Assembly (NCBI GenBank): GCA_023391415.1 | Contig: JAEWAY010000030.1 | Span: 1-64,000 of the forward strand | Direction of reading: 5' to 3' | From: Bacteroidota bacterium | GTDB taxonomy: Bacteria > Bacteroidota > Bacteroidia > Cytophagales > Cytophagaceae | DNA length: 64,000 nucleotides | Shown: positions 25,742 to 34,291 of the stretch, piece after piece | How positions within the stretch are numbered: the stretch's first letter is position 1 | How the letters are laid out: every line of letters starts with the position of its first letter | The notes under the pieces: generated by a model | Told to the model about the DNA's origin: nothing | The model's database searches: none | The model's input: only the letters and a program-made list of their open reading frames with translations | Translations under genes and position numbers: made by a program

Positions 25742-26239
25742 TTGAAACTAATTTTCGTCACCGGACTGCCGGGATGTGGTAAAAGCTACTTTGCCAGGCA
25801 TCTTTCCCGGCAAATCAAATCAGACTATATCAACAGCGAGCTTATCCGAAAGGACTTGTTTTACGATCCCGGTTATCCCAAAAACGAACGGGGAGTCTTG
25901 TTCCAGAAACTTCTCGAGATGATCAGGCACGCGTTCCAGTATGGGCAGGACATCGTCGTAGACACTATCCTCTACAACCAGCGGGACTATCGCTTCTTCG
26001 AACAAAATCTCTCCGACTATCTCATACAGACCGTAATTTTTGAAATTATTTCCAGCGAAGACATTATAGAAAAACGCCTGATGGAAGACAGGCCGGACAG
26101 CGATACCAATCTGGCGTTGTACCAGCTTATCCGGTCCTACGTCAAACCTCTTTCCACTCCCTGTTGCAAGATCTGGTCGGGGCCGGCCAATATTCAGGAA
26201 ATGCTCGACAAGGCCATCAACTATCTGAACAACAAATAA
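25742..26239 (+). CDS. P-loop kinase-like ATPase with TTG start
   Basis: This 165-residue P-loop protein is related to small AAA/zeta-toxin/polynucleotide-kinase-like kinases. Walker A is GLPGCGKS at residues 8-15, a DTILYNQRDYRFFE segment near 80 is consistent with Walker B and the lid, and RLMEDRPDS near 117 is a possible lid Arg. The only possible start between the in-frame stop at 25727 and the P-loop is TTG at 25742, so this codon must be used. It could phosphorylate a nucleotide, RNA end or small metabolite; the substrate is unknown. It converges with the porin gene 6 bases away. Confidence 0.8.
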   Translation: MKLIFVTGLPGCGKSYFARHLSRQIKSDYINSELIRKDLFYDPGYPKNERGVLFQKLLEMIRHAFQYGQDIVVDTILYNQRDYRFFEQNLSDYLIQTVIFEIISSEDIIEKRLMEDRPDSDTNLALYQLIRSYVKPLSTPCCKIWSGPANIQEMLDKAINYLNNK

Positions 26240-26245
26240 TACCTC

Positions 26246-27400
26246 CTAAAAAATCAACTGGATACCCATACTTATATACTGGTACCGGTCACCCTGGCCT
26301 CTGCCCCATACATAGTGCAATCCCGCTTTCAGATCATCTTCATAAAAGAGAAAGTTGACGCCCGCGTCGTGAAAATGCCTGTCGCTACCCGTCCGACTCT
26401 GGGTATATGTATATACAGGCTGCAACAGCTTGCTTTTAAACAGGACGATATTGTATCCGGCTTTTAAGCTCACAGCCTCGCTGGCAACACGTACACGCTC
26501 GTCCACGTTCATCGTATCGCGCCGAAACCAGGCATATTCAGCCACAATATCCACAGGACCAAAGTTAAGCAGAAGATCGACTCCCCCCGCTTGATTGGAC
26601 ATGAAGACATCCGTCCTGCCCTGATACGCCTGATTATAAGCAAGAGTCACTCCTTTTCTTTTTCCATAATAGGATTGCGTATATCGAAGCTTATATTCAT
26701 CCATCTCCGGATCGCCTACCGTAAGCGCCACACGGCCCGTCATCAGCGGATACCAGCGCTTGCCTTCACCGTTGAGCTCCTCCGCGGTAGGATTAAACGC
26801 TCCGACATTATAGTTAAGACTCCAGAGTTTTCCCAAATACAATCCGCCAAAATTGACCCCGGTCTCCCGACCGCTGGCGCGCTGCAGCAAATGACTACGG
26901 ACCATCGAATTGGTAAGCCCTTTTTCAAAGCCTATCACATAAAAGGCGCTCGTAATATTCTCCCTGCCAAACTGGGGCCGGAAGTATCCAAACGTCGTAT
27001 TGAACAAAGAATGCGCCTTATAAGTAAAAAAAGCGTCCCATACCATAAAAACGCGATTGTCCGGATCGTTGGGGTTCCCAAACGCTTCGATTATCTTGTC
27101 CTTGCCTATGCCGTCATAGGCGATCGCCAGGGTAAAATCAATCTTGTTGAAACTGGTTCCCTGTAACCCGACCCGGCCTCTGCGAATAAAAATATCGTTG
27201 CGACGTCCGGCGTCCGGCTCCGCTTCATTGAGCATAGACACTACATTCCATATCTGGACCGATTGTTTGACTTTCAATTCGGTTTTCGGAATTTTTATTT
27301 TAAATTTCTCCAATTGGCTCGAATCCCCGCCATCCCGCGCGTACAGTGTATACACGCACATCAGGGACATAATTCCCAGCAACCCATATCTTGGTGTCAT
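26246..27400 (-). CDS. Porin of the phosphate-selective (OprO/OprP-like) family
   Basis: This 384-residue outer-membrane protein is predicted to form a 16-strand barrel. A signal peptide (1-22) is followed by a basic segment, then alternating beta strands with family patterns FIRRGRVGLQGTSFNKIDF, FGYFRPQFGRENITSAFYVIGFE and a C-terminal strand ending YQYISMGIQLIF. Phosphate selectivity in other members depends on lysine rings that cannot be judged here. It is alone on its strand. No pho box was recognised upstream. Confidence 0.82.
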   Translation of the reverse strand: MTPRYGLLGIMSLMCVYTLYARDGGDSSQLEKFKIKIPKTELKVKQSVQIWNVVSMLNEAEPDAGRRNDIFIRRGRVGLQGTSFNKIDFTLAIAYDGIGKDKIIEAFGNPNDPDNRVFMVWDAFFTYKAHSLFNTTFGYFRPQFGRENITSAFYVIGFEKGLTNSMVRSHLLQRASGRETGVNFGGLYLGKLWSLNYNVGAFNPTAEELNGEGKRWYPLMTGRVALTVGDPEMDEYKLRYTQSYYGKRKGVTLAYNQAYQGRTDVFMSNQAGGVDLLLNFGPVDIVAEYAWFRRDTMNVDERVRVASEAVSLKAGYNIVLFKSKLLQPVYTYTQSRTGSDRHFHDAGVNFLFYEDDLKAGLHYVWGRGQGDRYQYISMGIQLIF

Positions 27401-27573
27401 AAAAATTTTGTAAAGTAATGGTGGACACTAAAGTTCATAAAACAGAAGTCTGCTCCTGATTTTCCATTAATCCAATTCCGCCAACCTTGTTTTAAAAAAG
27501 ATTATTTTTTTTAAAAGCTGTACAACCCACCGGGAGAAACTTCGTTTATGTTTATAAATAACAAATCGTTATT

Positions 27574-27588
27574 GACCATACGATGGTC
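27574..27588. promoter_or_regulatory. Palindrome GACCAT-ACG-ATGGTC, possible operator
   Basis: This is a perfect 6-base inverted repeat with a 3-base centre, 30 bases before the SD-led mini-ORF and over 300 bases before gapA. Size and symmetry fit an operator; no regulator is known. Confidence 0.35.
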
Positions 27589-27617
27589 CTGTTCCACTTA
27601 AAAGAAAGGAGGTACAA

Positions 27618-27668
27618 ATGTCTGGTTCTAATCAAACTTCAAAAGTAATTTTCTCAGTGATATTCTGA
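27618..27668 (+). CDS. 16-residue mini-ORF with strong Shine-Dalgarno (possible leader peptide)
   Basis: ATG at 27618 encodes MSGSNQTSKVIFSVIF and stops at TGA 27666-27668. Its upstream sequence AAAGGAGGTACAA holds a near-perfect Shine-Dalgarno at ideal spacing, while genes in this window otherwise lack one, as is normal in Bacteroidota. A hairpin starts 29 bases after its stop. It may be a leader peptide controlling gapA, or a very small membrane-active peptide. No protein-level evidence exists. Confidence 0.45.
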   Translation: MSGSNQTSKVIFSVIF

Positions 27669-27697
27669 GTAAACAACTTTTGAGCTTTATTAAGACC

Positions 27698-27722
27698 GAA
27701 TTGGCCCCAGAGGGGCCAATTC
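27698..27722 (+). terminator. GC-rich hairpin in gapA leader (possible attenuator)
   Basis: A perfect 11-bp stem (arm GAATTGGCCCC) with loop AGA is followed by TCTTTC, a weak U-run. It could end short transcripts of the mini-ORF or act as an attenuator ahead of gapA. Confidence 0.6.
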
Positions 27723-27900
27723 TCTTTCAGCCCCCTCCGTTCCTTTTTCCGAATCGCGCCTGCTCCAGGCACTGTTTTTCGACTTCCCCAGGCTTCCGGT
27801 AAAAAATAATGAACGATTTTTAAAAACAATTTTCTAACAAAAAAAATATGGCCGTGTTAATGGTGAGTTATTTAAAACTAACCAACAAAAATCGAATCAT

Positions 27901-28941
27901 ATGACAAAAGTAGCTATTAACGGCCTCGGCAGAATCGGGAGAGCCGCCTTTAGGGCCCTCCTTGACAATTCAGAACTGGAACTGGTAGCCATAAATGATC
28001 TCGCTCCGGCAGACCAACTCGCTTACCTGCTAAACTTCGATTCCGTATATGGAAAATCGGAACACAAAGTAGAAAGCGATAATTATAACCTCTATGTAAA
28101 AGGAAAAGCCGTTCGCGCGCTATGCATAGACAATCCGAGGGATTTGCCCTGGGGCGATCTGGGCGTAGAACTGGTATTGGAATGTACCGGTAAATTCAAA
28201 ACCAGGGAGGAACTCGAAAAACATCTGCACGCCGGAGCCAGACGGGTAATTCTTTCATCGCCCGCCAGTGATTCGGATATCCCGACCATCGTGCATGGAG
28301 TCAATCGCCCGGAAGAAGATCTCCGGATCGTTTCGACAGCGAGCTGCACGACCAACTGCATCACACCCGTTATCGAGATTCTAAACCGTAGAATCGGCGT
28401 AAAAAAAGCGGCCATGACCACCCTACACGCCTATACCGCTTCCCAGTCGCTTGTCGACGAACCATCAGACAAGTTGAGAAGAGGCCGCGCGGCGGCGCTC
28501 AATTTTATCCCTACCACCACCGGCGCGGCCAAAGCGACAGCCAGAGTATTGCCTGAGTTTTCCGGACGTTTCGACGGAATAGCCGTCAGAGGCCCGGTCC
28601 CCGTCGGTTCGCTCGCTGATCTGACCATCATTACCGAACGCCAGACTTCCGTCGATGAAATCAACAAGCTATTTGGCGAAGAAGCCGGTAGCGATCAATA
28701 TAGAGGAATCGTCGGAGTCAACGTGGCTCCTATCGTCTCTTCCGATATCATCATGGACCCGAGAGCTTCGGTCGTGGACCTCTCCATGACGCAGGTCATC
28801 GATGGAGACCTTGTGAAAATACTGGCCTGGTACGACAACGAATGGGGCTATGTCAACCAGATGCTCCGCGAAGCGGTGAGACTCTCCTCCCTCCCTGAAG
28901 AGCTGGAGCGAAAAAAAGAAGAAGAACTGGAAAACGCCTAA
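27901..28941 (+). CDS. gapA: Glyceraldehyde-3-phosphate dehydrogenase, type I
   Basis: This 346-residue cytoplasmic enzyme oxidises glyceraldehyde 3-phosphate to 1,3-bisphosphoglycerate with NAD in glycolysis. The N-terminal Rossmann motif INGLGRIGRAAFRAL, catalytic Cys in STASCTTNCITP, and C-terminal WYDNEWGYVNQML are all present. A short acidic tail, KKEEELENA, follows. The long upstream leader with mini-ORF and hairpin is unusual for this gene. A good terminator follows. Confidence 0.96.
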   Translation: MTKVAINGLGRIGRAAFRALLDNSELELVAINDLAPADQLAYLLNFDSVYGKSEHKVESDNYNLYVKGKAVRALCIDNPRDLPWGDLGVELVLECTGKFKTREELEKHLHAGARRVILSSPASDSDIPTIVHGVNRPEEDLRIVSTASCTTNCITPVIEILNRRIGVKKAAMTTLHAYTASQSLVDEPSDKLRRGRAAALNFIPTTTGAAKATARVLPEFSGRFDGIAVRGPVPVGSLADLTIITERQTSVDEINKLFGEEAGSDQYRGIVGVNVAPIVSSDIIMDPRASVVDLSMTQVIDGDLVKILAWYDNEWGYVNQMLREAVRLSSLPEELERKKEEELENA

Positions 28942-28949
28942 GCGGCGAT

Positions 28950-28985
28950 AGAGGCTGTCTCCATAAGACGGCCTCTGTTTTTTTT
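28950..28985 (+). terminator. Rho-independent terminator of gapA
   Basis: A 10-bp stem (AGAGGCTGTC with GACGGCCTCT, one T:G pair) and 7-base loop are followed by GTTTTTTTT. The T-run reaches the stop codon of the convergent CobW gene. Confidence 0.93.
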
Positions 28986-30069
28986 ATTCGCCGACGCGCT
29001 CTTCCCCGATCGCTTTCAACTCTTCATAAAACTTCGCCGGATCAAAAGCCTCCCGGGTGCGGCAACAAGCCAATCCTTTCTCAATCATGGCTTCCGAAAG
29101 CCGGTTTCCAATCACTACCAGCCGTGAACGTCGCTCCTCCCCTTCCAGCCATTCTCCACCCGACTCGGTCAGAAACTCTTTGTTTACCCCTTGCAAAATT
29201 ACCTTGTGCTCCGTAGACCAGAAATACAGTATACCTTTGATTCGAAATATCTCCATATCGCTCTCATTGAGCAAAAATCGAAGAAATATGGTAAAGCGTA
29301 TCGGATCAAGAGGCTCTGAAAACTCAAAGGAGAGGCTCGATACCGACGCGTGCAGCGAGCCGGAAGCGAACTTGGAAATCTCCGATCTTCGCCCACTTTC
29401 CGGCGCCAGTCTGAATCCTTCCGGACGAGAACCGGAAAATCCACCCTCGGAAAGCGCCTTTTGAGCGGAAAAACTCCGCGAATGTAGAATGTCGGCATCC
29501 GGAATCGTCGTCAGGTCGGCGTTCCACTGCCGAGCCGCGGGATTCATCCGCTTCATGATATTCCGCGCCGCCTCTACAATATAAGGATCAGCGAGATCAG
29601 TCTTGGTGAGCACCACCATGTCGGCCAGAGCCACCTGCCGAACCGCCACCGCTTCCCGTTCGAGCTGTTGTTCAATATACCGGCAATCCGCCAGGGTCAC
29701 GATGCCATCCACTTCAAAATAGGCGGCGATCTCCGAATCAGCCAGAAAACTCAGCGCGACGGAGCCCGGATCCGCGATACCAGTCGTCTCCAGCAGAATA
29801 TGATCCGGCTTACGTCCCGGAGCGGATATGAGTTTATGCAATACCTCCGCCAGAGCCTTGTTTAGAGTACAGCATACACAACCATTGGCCAGCTCGTAAA
29901 TCCCGTCATCCACTCCCACGACCAGTTCACTGTCAATCATCGTTTCTCCAAACTCGTTTTCAATAATGGCGAACTTTTTCTCCGGAAACGTACGAATCAG
30001 CCTGTTAAGGAAAGTCGTCTTTCCCGCGCCAAGAAAACCGGTAATAATCGTAACGGGAATTTTTTTCAT
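28984..30069 (-). CDS. CobW/ZNG1-type metallochaperone GTPase
   Basis: This 361-residue G3E GTPase delivers metal, probably zinc, to client enzymes. Walker A is TGFLGAGKTTFLN (residues about 10-22), the metal motif is GCVCCTL near 63-69, the Mg-binding Glu patch is IENEFGE, and NKxD-like TKTD lies near 155. The CobW C-terminal domain is at about 240-330. It is alone on its strand. No Zur box was recognised in the short gap to the divergent GH9-like gene. Confidence 0.9.
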   Translation of the reverse strand: MKKIPVTIITGFLGAGKTTFLNRLIRTFPEKKFAIIENEFGETMIDSELVVGVDDGIYELANGCVCCTLNKALAEVLHKLISAPGRKPDHILLETTGIADPGSVALSFLADSEIAAYFEVDGIVTLADCRYIEQQLEREAVAVRQVALADMVVLTKTDLADPYIVEAARNIMKRMNPAARQWNADLTTIPDADILHSRSFSAQKALSEGGFSGSRPEGFRLAPESGRRSEISKFASGSLHASVSSLSFEFSEPLDPIRFTIFLRFLLNESDMEIFRIKGILYFWSTEHKVILQGVNKEFLTESGGEWLEGEERRSRLVVIGNRLSEAMIEKGLACCRTREAFDPAKFYEELKAIGEERVGE

Positions 30070-30165
30070 TATTTACAGCGTCAAATAAGCAAAATCAAAC
30101 ATAAACGATCCCCGGCAACTTATATACCTGCCTGTTTACAGGACCGAGAAACCCAAATTAAACAA

Positions 30166-31920
30166 ATGCGTCTAATTATTCCACAGATAGCCGCGGCAAT
30201 ACTTTTTTTGGTCACTCCTGGCGGCGCGAAGGCGCAGGAGTCCGAGCTCGACAAAATTGTCGGAGGCGCTATCCCCCACTCCATCCGATACCTGACCCCC
30301 GATACGCTCTCCTGGTCTCCGCTGGCATATGGCCAGGTCATAGCCTCCGCGCGGCCTGTACCTATCATCCCTCATCATGGGTTTCATCCGTCTTCTCCCA
30401 AAAAAGCCGTTCTATGGACCAATAGCGCCCCTGAGCGAGGCGACTTCGAAGTACTGGATCTGAACGCGCCGGACCAACCGGTCTTATTCCGGGATTCCCT
30501 CCGCCACTGGGGCTTTCACGCGTGGGGCGGATACAACCTGATCGCCGATTTCAGTCATTTGCGAGCGCCGGGCGACTACCAGTTGCTCGTCCGGCTGTCC
30601 GGCAGCGATCAAAGTATTCGATCTTCATTCACCATACGCCGGGATCTTTTTCAGGAATTCGCCGCTACAGCCTTCCGCTGGTTTATACTTCAATGCCGGG
30701 ATTCCGGAACGGGCGACGACAAGGCTTATACATCGGGTGGCTGGTACGACAGCGGTCACCTGACCCGCGTTCCTACCGAAAGTCTCCAGGCGCTTTACGC
30801 GCTTGAACGTTACCATCACTTTCTGAAGTCACGCGATCCCAAACGGGCGGACACAGTAAAAAACGCGCTTTACAGACAATTAAAACACCTTTGTTCCGGC
30901 ACAAGGCCCGATGGAAGCATGTCTTCCTCCACCCGCCATGGTCCGGAACGTATTTCTTTCCATGAAGCCATACCAGTACACATAGCGATACTGACCATCG
31001 CTTCACGTTTAAAAATCCCTCCCCATAAGCTCCCCGGTCTCCGCGTCGCGCGGCGCCTTTGCCTCCGGCTAAACGACTCCCTGATAACGCGTTCATCGGA
31101 AAGATATCATCGCTATGACCATATCGACCTGCAATCCTGGCTGCTCCGCTACTCGATAGCCATGTATCAGTCTTCCGGCGACCGGGCGTACCTGACCCGA
31201 GCTTCCGGATACCTGACTACGATACTCGGAGCGCGGGATACATCAGAATTTTTTTTCTCCACCACCGACCATCACTGGCTAAGCTATAATCCCGAAACGG
31301 TGTTCGACGCCTTGTATGATTACTATCGCCTGGATAAAAACCTTCCCTACAGACTGGACATAGCCGACACTTTCTACCAATATGCCAGCCGCCTCGCCGA
31401 AGCCGGCGGACTGACTCCAATGGGACATAGCGGATGTTGGAATAAAGACGGATACAATCCTGTAGCCGGTTCACGCGTAGCCGCGTTCAACGCGTGGCTG
31501 CTCGCGTTTACCTATTCCCTGTATCCGGAAAATCGTTTTTTGCATAGCGCCCTGTCCACCTTCGACTGGATCAGAGGATACAATCCCGCCAACCGAAGCC
31601 TATTGGCCGGTATCGGACATGATCCCGGAGCTTACCATCATCTCGATCCTGAAAAAGCTGGTTGTCCCTCCGGCAGCCTACCCGGGGGCGTGCTCAACGG
31701 ATTTATCAGCGGCCAGGCCGGGCTGACTCCACTCAACGACGAAGCTCCACCCGCCGACTATGTCATAGCGCCCACTCTTCCCGCGTTGTATCCTATACTC
31801 GATATAGACTCCGGTCTGACAAACGCCTCCATAACCAATGGCTATCATACATCCAACAACGCGTGGTTTATCATGGCGGCCATGCTACTGGACCAATTCA
31901 CGGATACTGAAACCCAATAG
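30166..31920 (+). CDS. GH9-like exported protein with altered active site
   Basis: This 584-residue exported protein has a signal peptide (1-24), a CelD-type Ig-like domain (about 60-150, ending SIRSSFTIRRDLFQEF) and a GH9-type helical barrel (about 160-575). In active GH9 enzymes the base is the second Asp of GGWxDAGD; here the motif is GGWYDSGH. The acid Glu of TNExxxxxNA is Gly here (TNGYHTSNNA). Both catalytic residues therefore seem to be lost, although the fold and the HHLDP-type region near 505 remain. It may bind a glycan without cutting it, or use other residues. No CBM or T9SS domain is visible. Confidence 0.82.
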   Translation: MRLIIPQIAAAILFLVTPGGAKAQESELDKIVGGAIPHSIRYLTPDTLSWSPLAYGQVIASARPVPIIPHHGFHPSSPKKAVLWTNSAPERGDFEVLDLNAPDQPVLFRDSLRHWGFHAWGGYNLIADFSHLRAPGDYQLLVRLSGSDQSIRSSFTIRRDLFQEFAATAFRWFILQCRDSGTGDDKAYTSGGWYDSGHLTRVPTESLQALYALERYHHFLKSRDPKRADTVKNALYRQLKHLCSGTRPDGSMSSSTRHGPERISFHEAIPVHIAILTIASRLKIPPHKLPGLRVARRLCLRLNDSLITRSSERYHRYDHIDLQSWLLRYSIAMYQSSGDRAYLTRASGYLTTILGARDTSEFFFSTTDHHWLSYNPETVFDALYDYYRLDKNLPYRLDIADTFYQYASRLAEAGGLTPMGHSGCWNKDGYNPVAGSRVAAFNAWLLAFTYSLYPENRFLHSALSTFDWIRGYNPANRSLLAGIGHDPGAYHHLDPEKAGCPSGSLPGGVLNGFISGQAGLTPLNDEAPPADYVIAPTLPALYPILDIDSGLTNASITNGYHTSNNAWFIMAAMLLDQFTDTETQ

Positions 31921-31993
31921 AGGTCTGATCCGTAAAAGGCGGCTAAGCTTTAAATCGGCGGGACCGGTTTTTATTAAACAGAAAGAGGAAATC

Positions 31994-32605
31994 ATGATTC
32001 GATTTCAGGAAAAAATCAACTACTGGCTACAAAAAAGTCTGGGAGCCATAAGCCCGGCGCCTCAGCGTGAAAGCGCGCTTTATACGAGCAGAAAAAACTT
32101 CAGAGACTCCGCCAGCGCGGCCCGCGCCTTTATACAAGCCCGGGAAAAGCTGTTCAATATCAATGGATGGAACAACATCAGAACCCTGGGCAAAACCGTA
32201 TTTACTCTTTTTGAGGAAAACGGCAAGATATCCAAGGCGGTCAAGCTCAGTGTAGGACAATACATACGGATCTCCTCTCCGGGTCCGCTTCCCGCTGTAT
32301 GGGTCATGATTCATGAAGTCTTTGAAGGTTTTAATATGGCGGAGTTTACTGTACGGCCGGCTTTCAATCCCCAATATGGGCATGAGCCTCATGAACATTT
32401 TTATACTACGGAGGCGACCGGAATTTTTCGGGTTCGGATCGACCAAAATACGCTATTGGCCAGTAAAGAAGGCAACGACGACGATTCCCTGTTCCAGCGG
32501 GAGCGCCATGTAGCGGATAGCTCCAATCTAATCACTCTGCGATCCGCCTGGAGTTACTATCAAAAATATCGCTGGAAACATTTGACAAATTACCTCATTC
32601 GTTAA
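31994..32605 (+). CDS. Protein of unknown function
   Basis: This 203-residue predicted cytoplasmic protein has no signal peptide or membrane helix. The middle has a beta-rich part (GKTVFTLFEENGKISKAVKL, then QYIRISSPGPLPAVWVMIHE). ATG at 31994 with a GAGGAA sequence just upstream was chosen; the frame extends further upstream, but that part overlaps the GH9-like gene. I do not recognise a family. Confidence 0.65.
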   Translation: MIRFQEKINYWLQKSLGAISPAPQRESALYTSRKNFRDSASAARAFIQAREKLFNINGWNNIRTLGKTVFTLFEENGKISKAVKLSVGQYIRISSPGPLPAVWVMIHEVFEGFNMAEFTVRPAFNPQYGHEPHEHFYTTEATGIFRVRIDQNTLLASKEGNDDDSLFQRERHVADSSNLITLRSAWSYYQKYRWKHLTNYLIR

Positions 32606-32643
32606 TATGTTTATCCTGTCAAATTGATAATTTTCACATACTC

Positions 32644-33171
32644 ATGACTGAATTGGGAATTGGTTCGCGGGTCAATCATCCGGCATATGGCGAAGGCGTA
32701 GTGTGCGCTATACGTTTTAAAACATACAAGATCAGCTTTATTGGAAAAGGCGTTGTCGAGATTGACAAATCCTTCGACAAGATGGAAATCATCGAGGAAG
32801 TCAACGAAGATGGCTCCATCCGGATCTCCGACGTACGGGAAACACTGACCGATATCCTTTACAAATGGGCCGATCTGACCGAAGTCGTACAGATGGGCGA
32901 TCGCTGGAACAAAGGCAAAATGATTCTAAAGCCCTACAACGACGACCTCGCGCCCAAGGAAATTCCCATTGACACGTTTTTCCACAAAATCGTCATGCTC
33001 CGCGACCGGTTGCGGGTACTTGAGCAAAAAATCAACGCGCACAAAGTCTTGACGGAGGAAGAAAAAATAGAAATGCAGCAATACATCACCAGAGTATATG
33101 GCAGCCTTACGACCTTCAACGTCTTATTCAAATACAAGGAAGACTACTTTATAGGCCAGAAAGGTGAATAA
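32644..33171 (+). CDS. Conserved Bacteroidota protein, unknown function
   Basis: This 175-residue cytoplasmic protein resembles an uncharacterised family that I believe is widespread in Bacteroidota. The N-terminal part (GIGSRVNHPAYGEGVVCAIR) looks like a small SH3/Tudor-type barrel such as that found in CarD/UvrD tails. A helical C-terminal domain (KIVMLRDRLRVLEQKINAHK) follows. A nucleic-acid- or polymerase-binding role is possible from the N-terminal barrel, but this is only inference. Confidence 0.75.
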   Translation: MTELGIGSRVNHPAYGEGVVCAIRFKTYKISFIGKGVVEIDKSFDKMEIIEEVNEDGSIRISDVRETLTDILYKWADLTEVVQMGDRWNKGKMILKPYNDDLAPKEIPIDTFFHKIVMLRDRLRVLEQKINAHKVLTEEEKIEMQQYITRVYGSLTTFNVLFKYKEDYFIGQKGE

Positions 33172-33233
33172 ACTCAGCGGAGACAAGTCTTTGGAGATTC
33201 CATATTTACCCCTTACGATTCACGTCATCATTC

Positions 33234-34061
33234 ATGGACAATAAAAAAACCAGACGTAATCTGGCGATTTTCACAGTGGCCGTCATTGCCAGCGGTTGGG
33301 CCGGCTTCGGACTAGACCTGCTCATTGGCGAGGCATCCGGAGAGACTCCGGGTATGCTTCTTTGGCTTACACTGCCATTGATCACCATGCTGTTGCTGCG
33401 AACCTTCGCGGGAGACGGCTGGAAAGACGCGGGATTAAAACCCGCCATCAAGAAGAATGTAAACTGGTACCTCGTCGCGATCCTCACTTATCCGGTGATC
33501 ACGACCATAGTACTGTTTATCGGAAAGGCGCTTGGATGGATTTCCTTTGTCAACTTTGACTCCGGCCTGTTTTTCAAAGCTTTCGCGATCGCCTTAATAC
33601 CCAATTTTATCAAAAACATTCCGGAAGAGTTTGTATGGAGAGGGTATCTTACTCCTAAAGTGTTTTCACTTAAAATCAATGACTTTACGGCTTACCTGAT
33701 CATTGGCGCCATCTGGTCGGTCTGGCATATCCCCTATTTCCTGTTTTTTCTGGACGATACGACTATACAAAGCGTAACGGAACTTAACCGATACGGATTT
33801 ATCGCCTTGTCCATACCGGTCATGATCGTATGGACCATCTCTTTCGTCGAGCTCCGGCTGCTCACCGGATCAGTCTGGCCTCTCGTATTGATGCATATGG
33901 TCGAAGACGCCTTCGTCAATCCACTGATACTCGAGGGCTTTATTCATATCTCGCCGACAAGGGAATTATGGATTTCTCCCATATACGGCGTCATTAGCGT
34001 CCTTTTTTATGGCGGGCTCGGCCTTACCCTCCGGAAAATCCGAAGACGACGACATCCTTAA
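33234..34061 (+). CDS. CPBP family membrane metalloprotease
   Basis: This 275-residue membrane protein has about seven to eight helices and the CPBP (CAAX/Abi) motifs: EEFVWRGYL near 135 (EExxxR), WSVWHIPYFLF near 165, and a third helix with LMHMVEDAF near 225. Members cut near the C-terminus of prenylated or peptide substrates, or act in bacteriocin immunity. The substrate is unknown here, and no bacteriocin-like gene is nearby. Confidence 0.85.
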   Translation: MDNKKTRRNLAIFTVAVIASGWAGFGLDLLIGEASGETPGMLLWLTLPLITMLLLRTFAGDGWKDAGLKPAIKKNVNWYLVAILTYPVITTIVLFIGKALGWISFVNFDSGLFFKAFAIALIPNFIKNIPEEFVWRGYLTPKVFSLKINDFTAYLIIGAIWSVWHIPYFLFFLDDTTIQSVTELNRYGFIALSIPVMIVWTISFVELRLLTGSVWPLVLMHMVEDAFVNPLILEGFIHISPTRELWISPIYGVISVLFYGGLGLTLRKIRRRRHP

Positions 34062-34190
34062 GCGCTCATCAATTATTTCGCCCCTTGCTCCGCTCCTTGG
34101 TAAAAAGATACCCGGACTTTCCAAAGGTTAAACGCTCAAGACCGAACACTTAAAGGCGGGGGCCAAAGTCCACCTGACAAAAACCAGGGT

Positions 34191-34220
34191 GTTGAAAAAC
34201 GAGAAAAAGCCTTTTTCAAC
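34191..34220. terminator. Hairpin between convergent CPBP and USP genes
   Basis: A 9-bp stem (GTTGAAAAA with TTTTTCAAC) and 12-base loop lie in the 230-base gap between two convergent genes. It may act as a weak bidirectional terminator. Confidence 0.5.
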
Positions 34221-34291
34221 AAAACCTGAGATGTCAGAGGCGACTTTCTTTTTCAGGAAAAATAAACGATGAGGTTAAGAATTCTTGAATA

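Larger units (their letters stand above)
27401..27900. other. 500-base leader region upstream of gapA
   Basis: The region holds the porin promoter side, a GACCAT palindrome (27574), an SD-led 16-codon mini-ORF (27618) and a strong GC-rich hairpin (27698). No larger gene is supported. The row palindrome, mini-ORF, hairpin, gapA resembles a leader with attenuation. Confidence 0.6.

Noticed and set aside
27632..27829. Minus-strand 65-codon frame in the gapA leader
   Set aside because: No protein pattern, crosses the hairpin, and lies opposite the better-supported SD-led mini-ORF.
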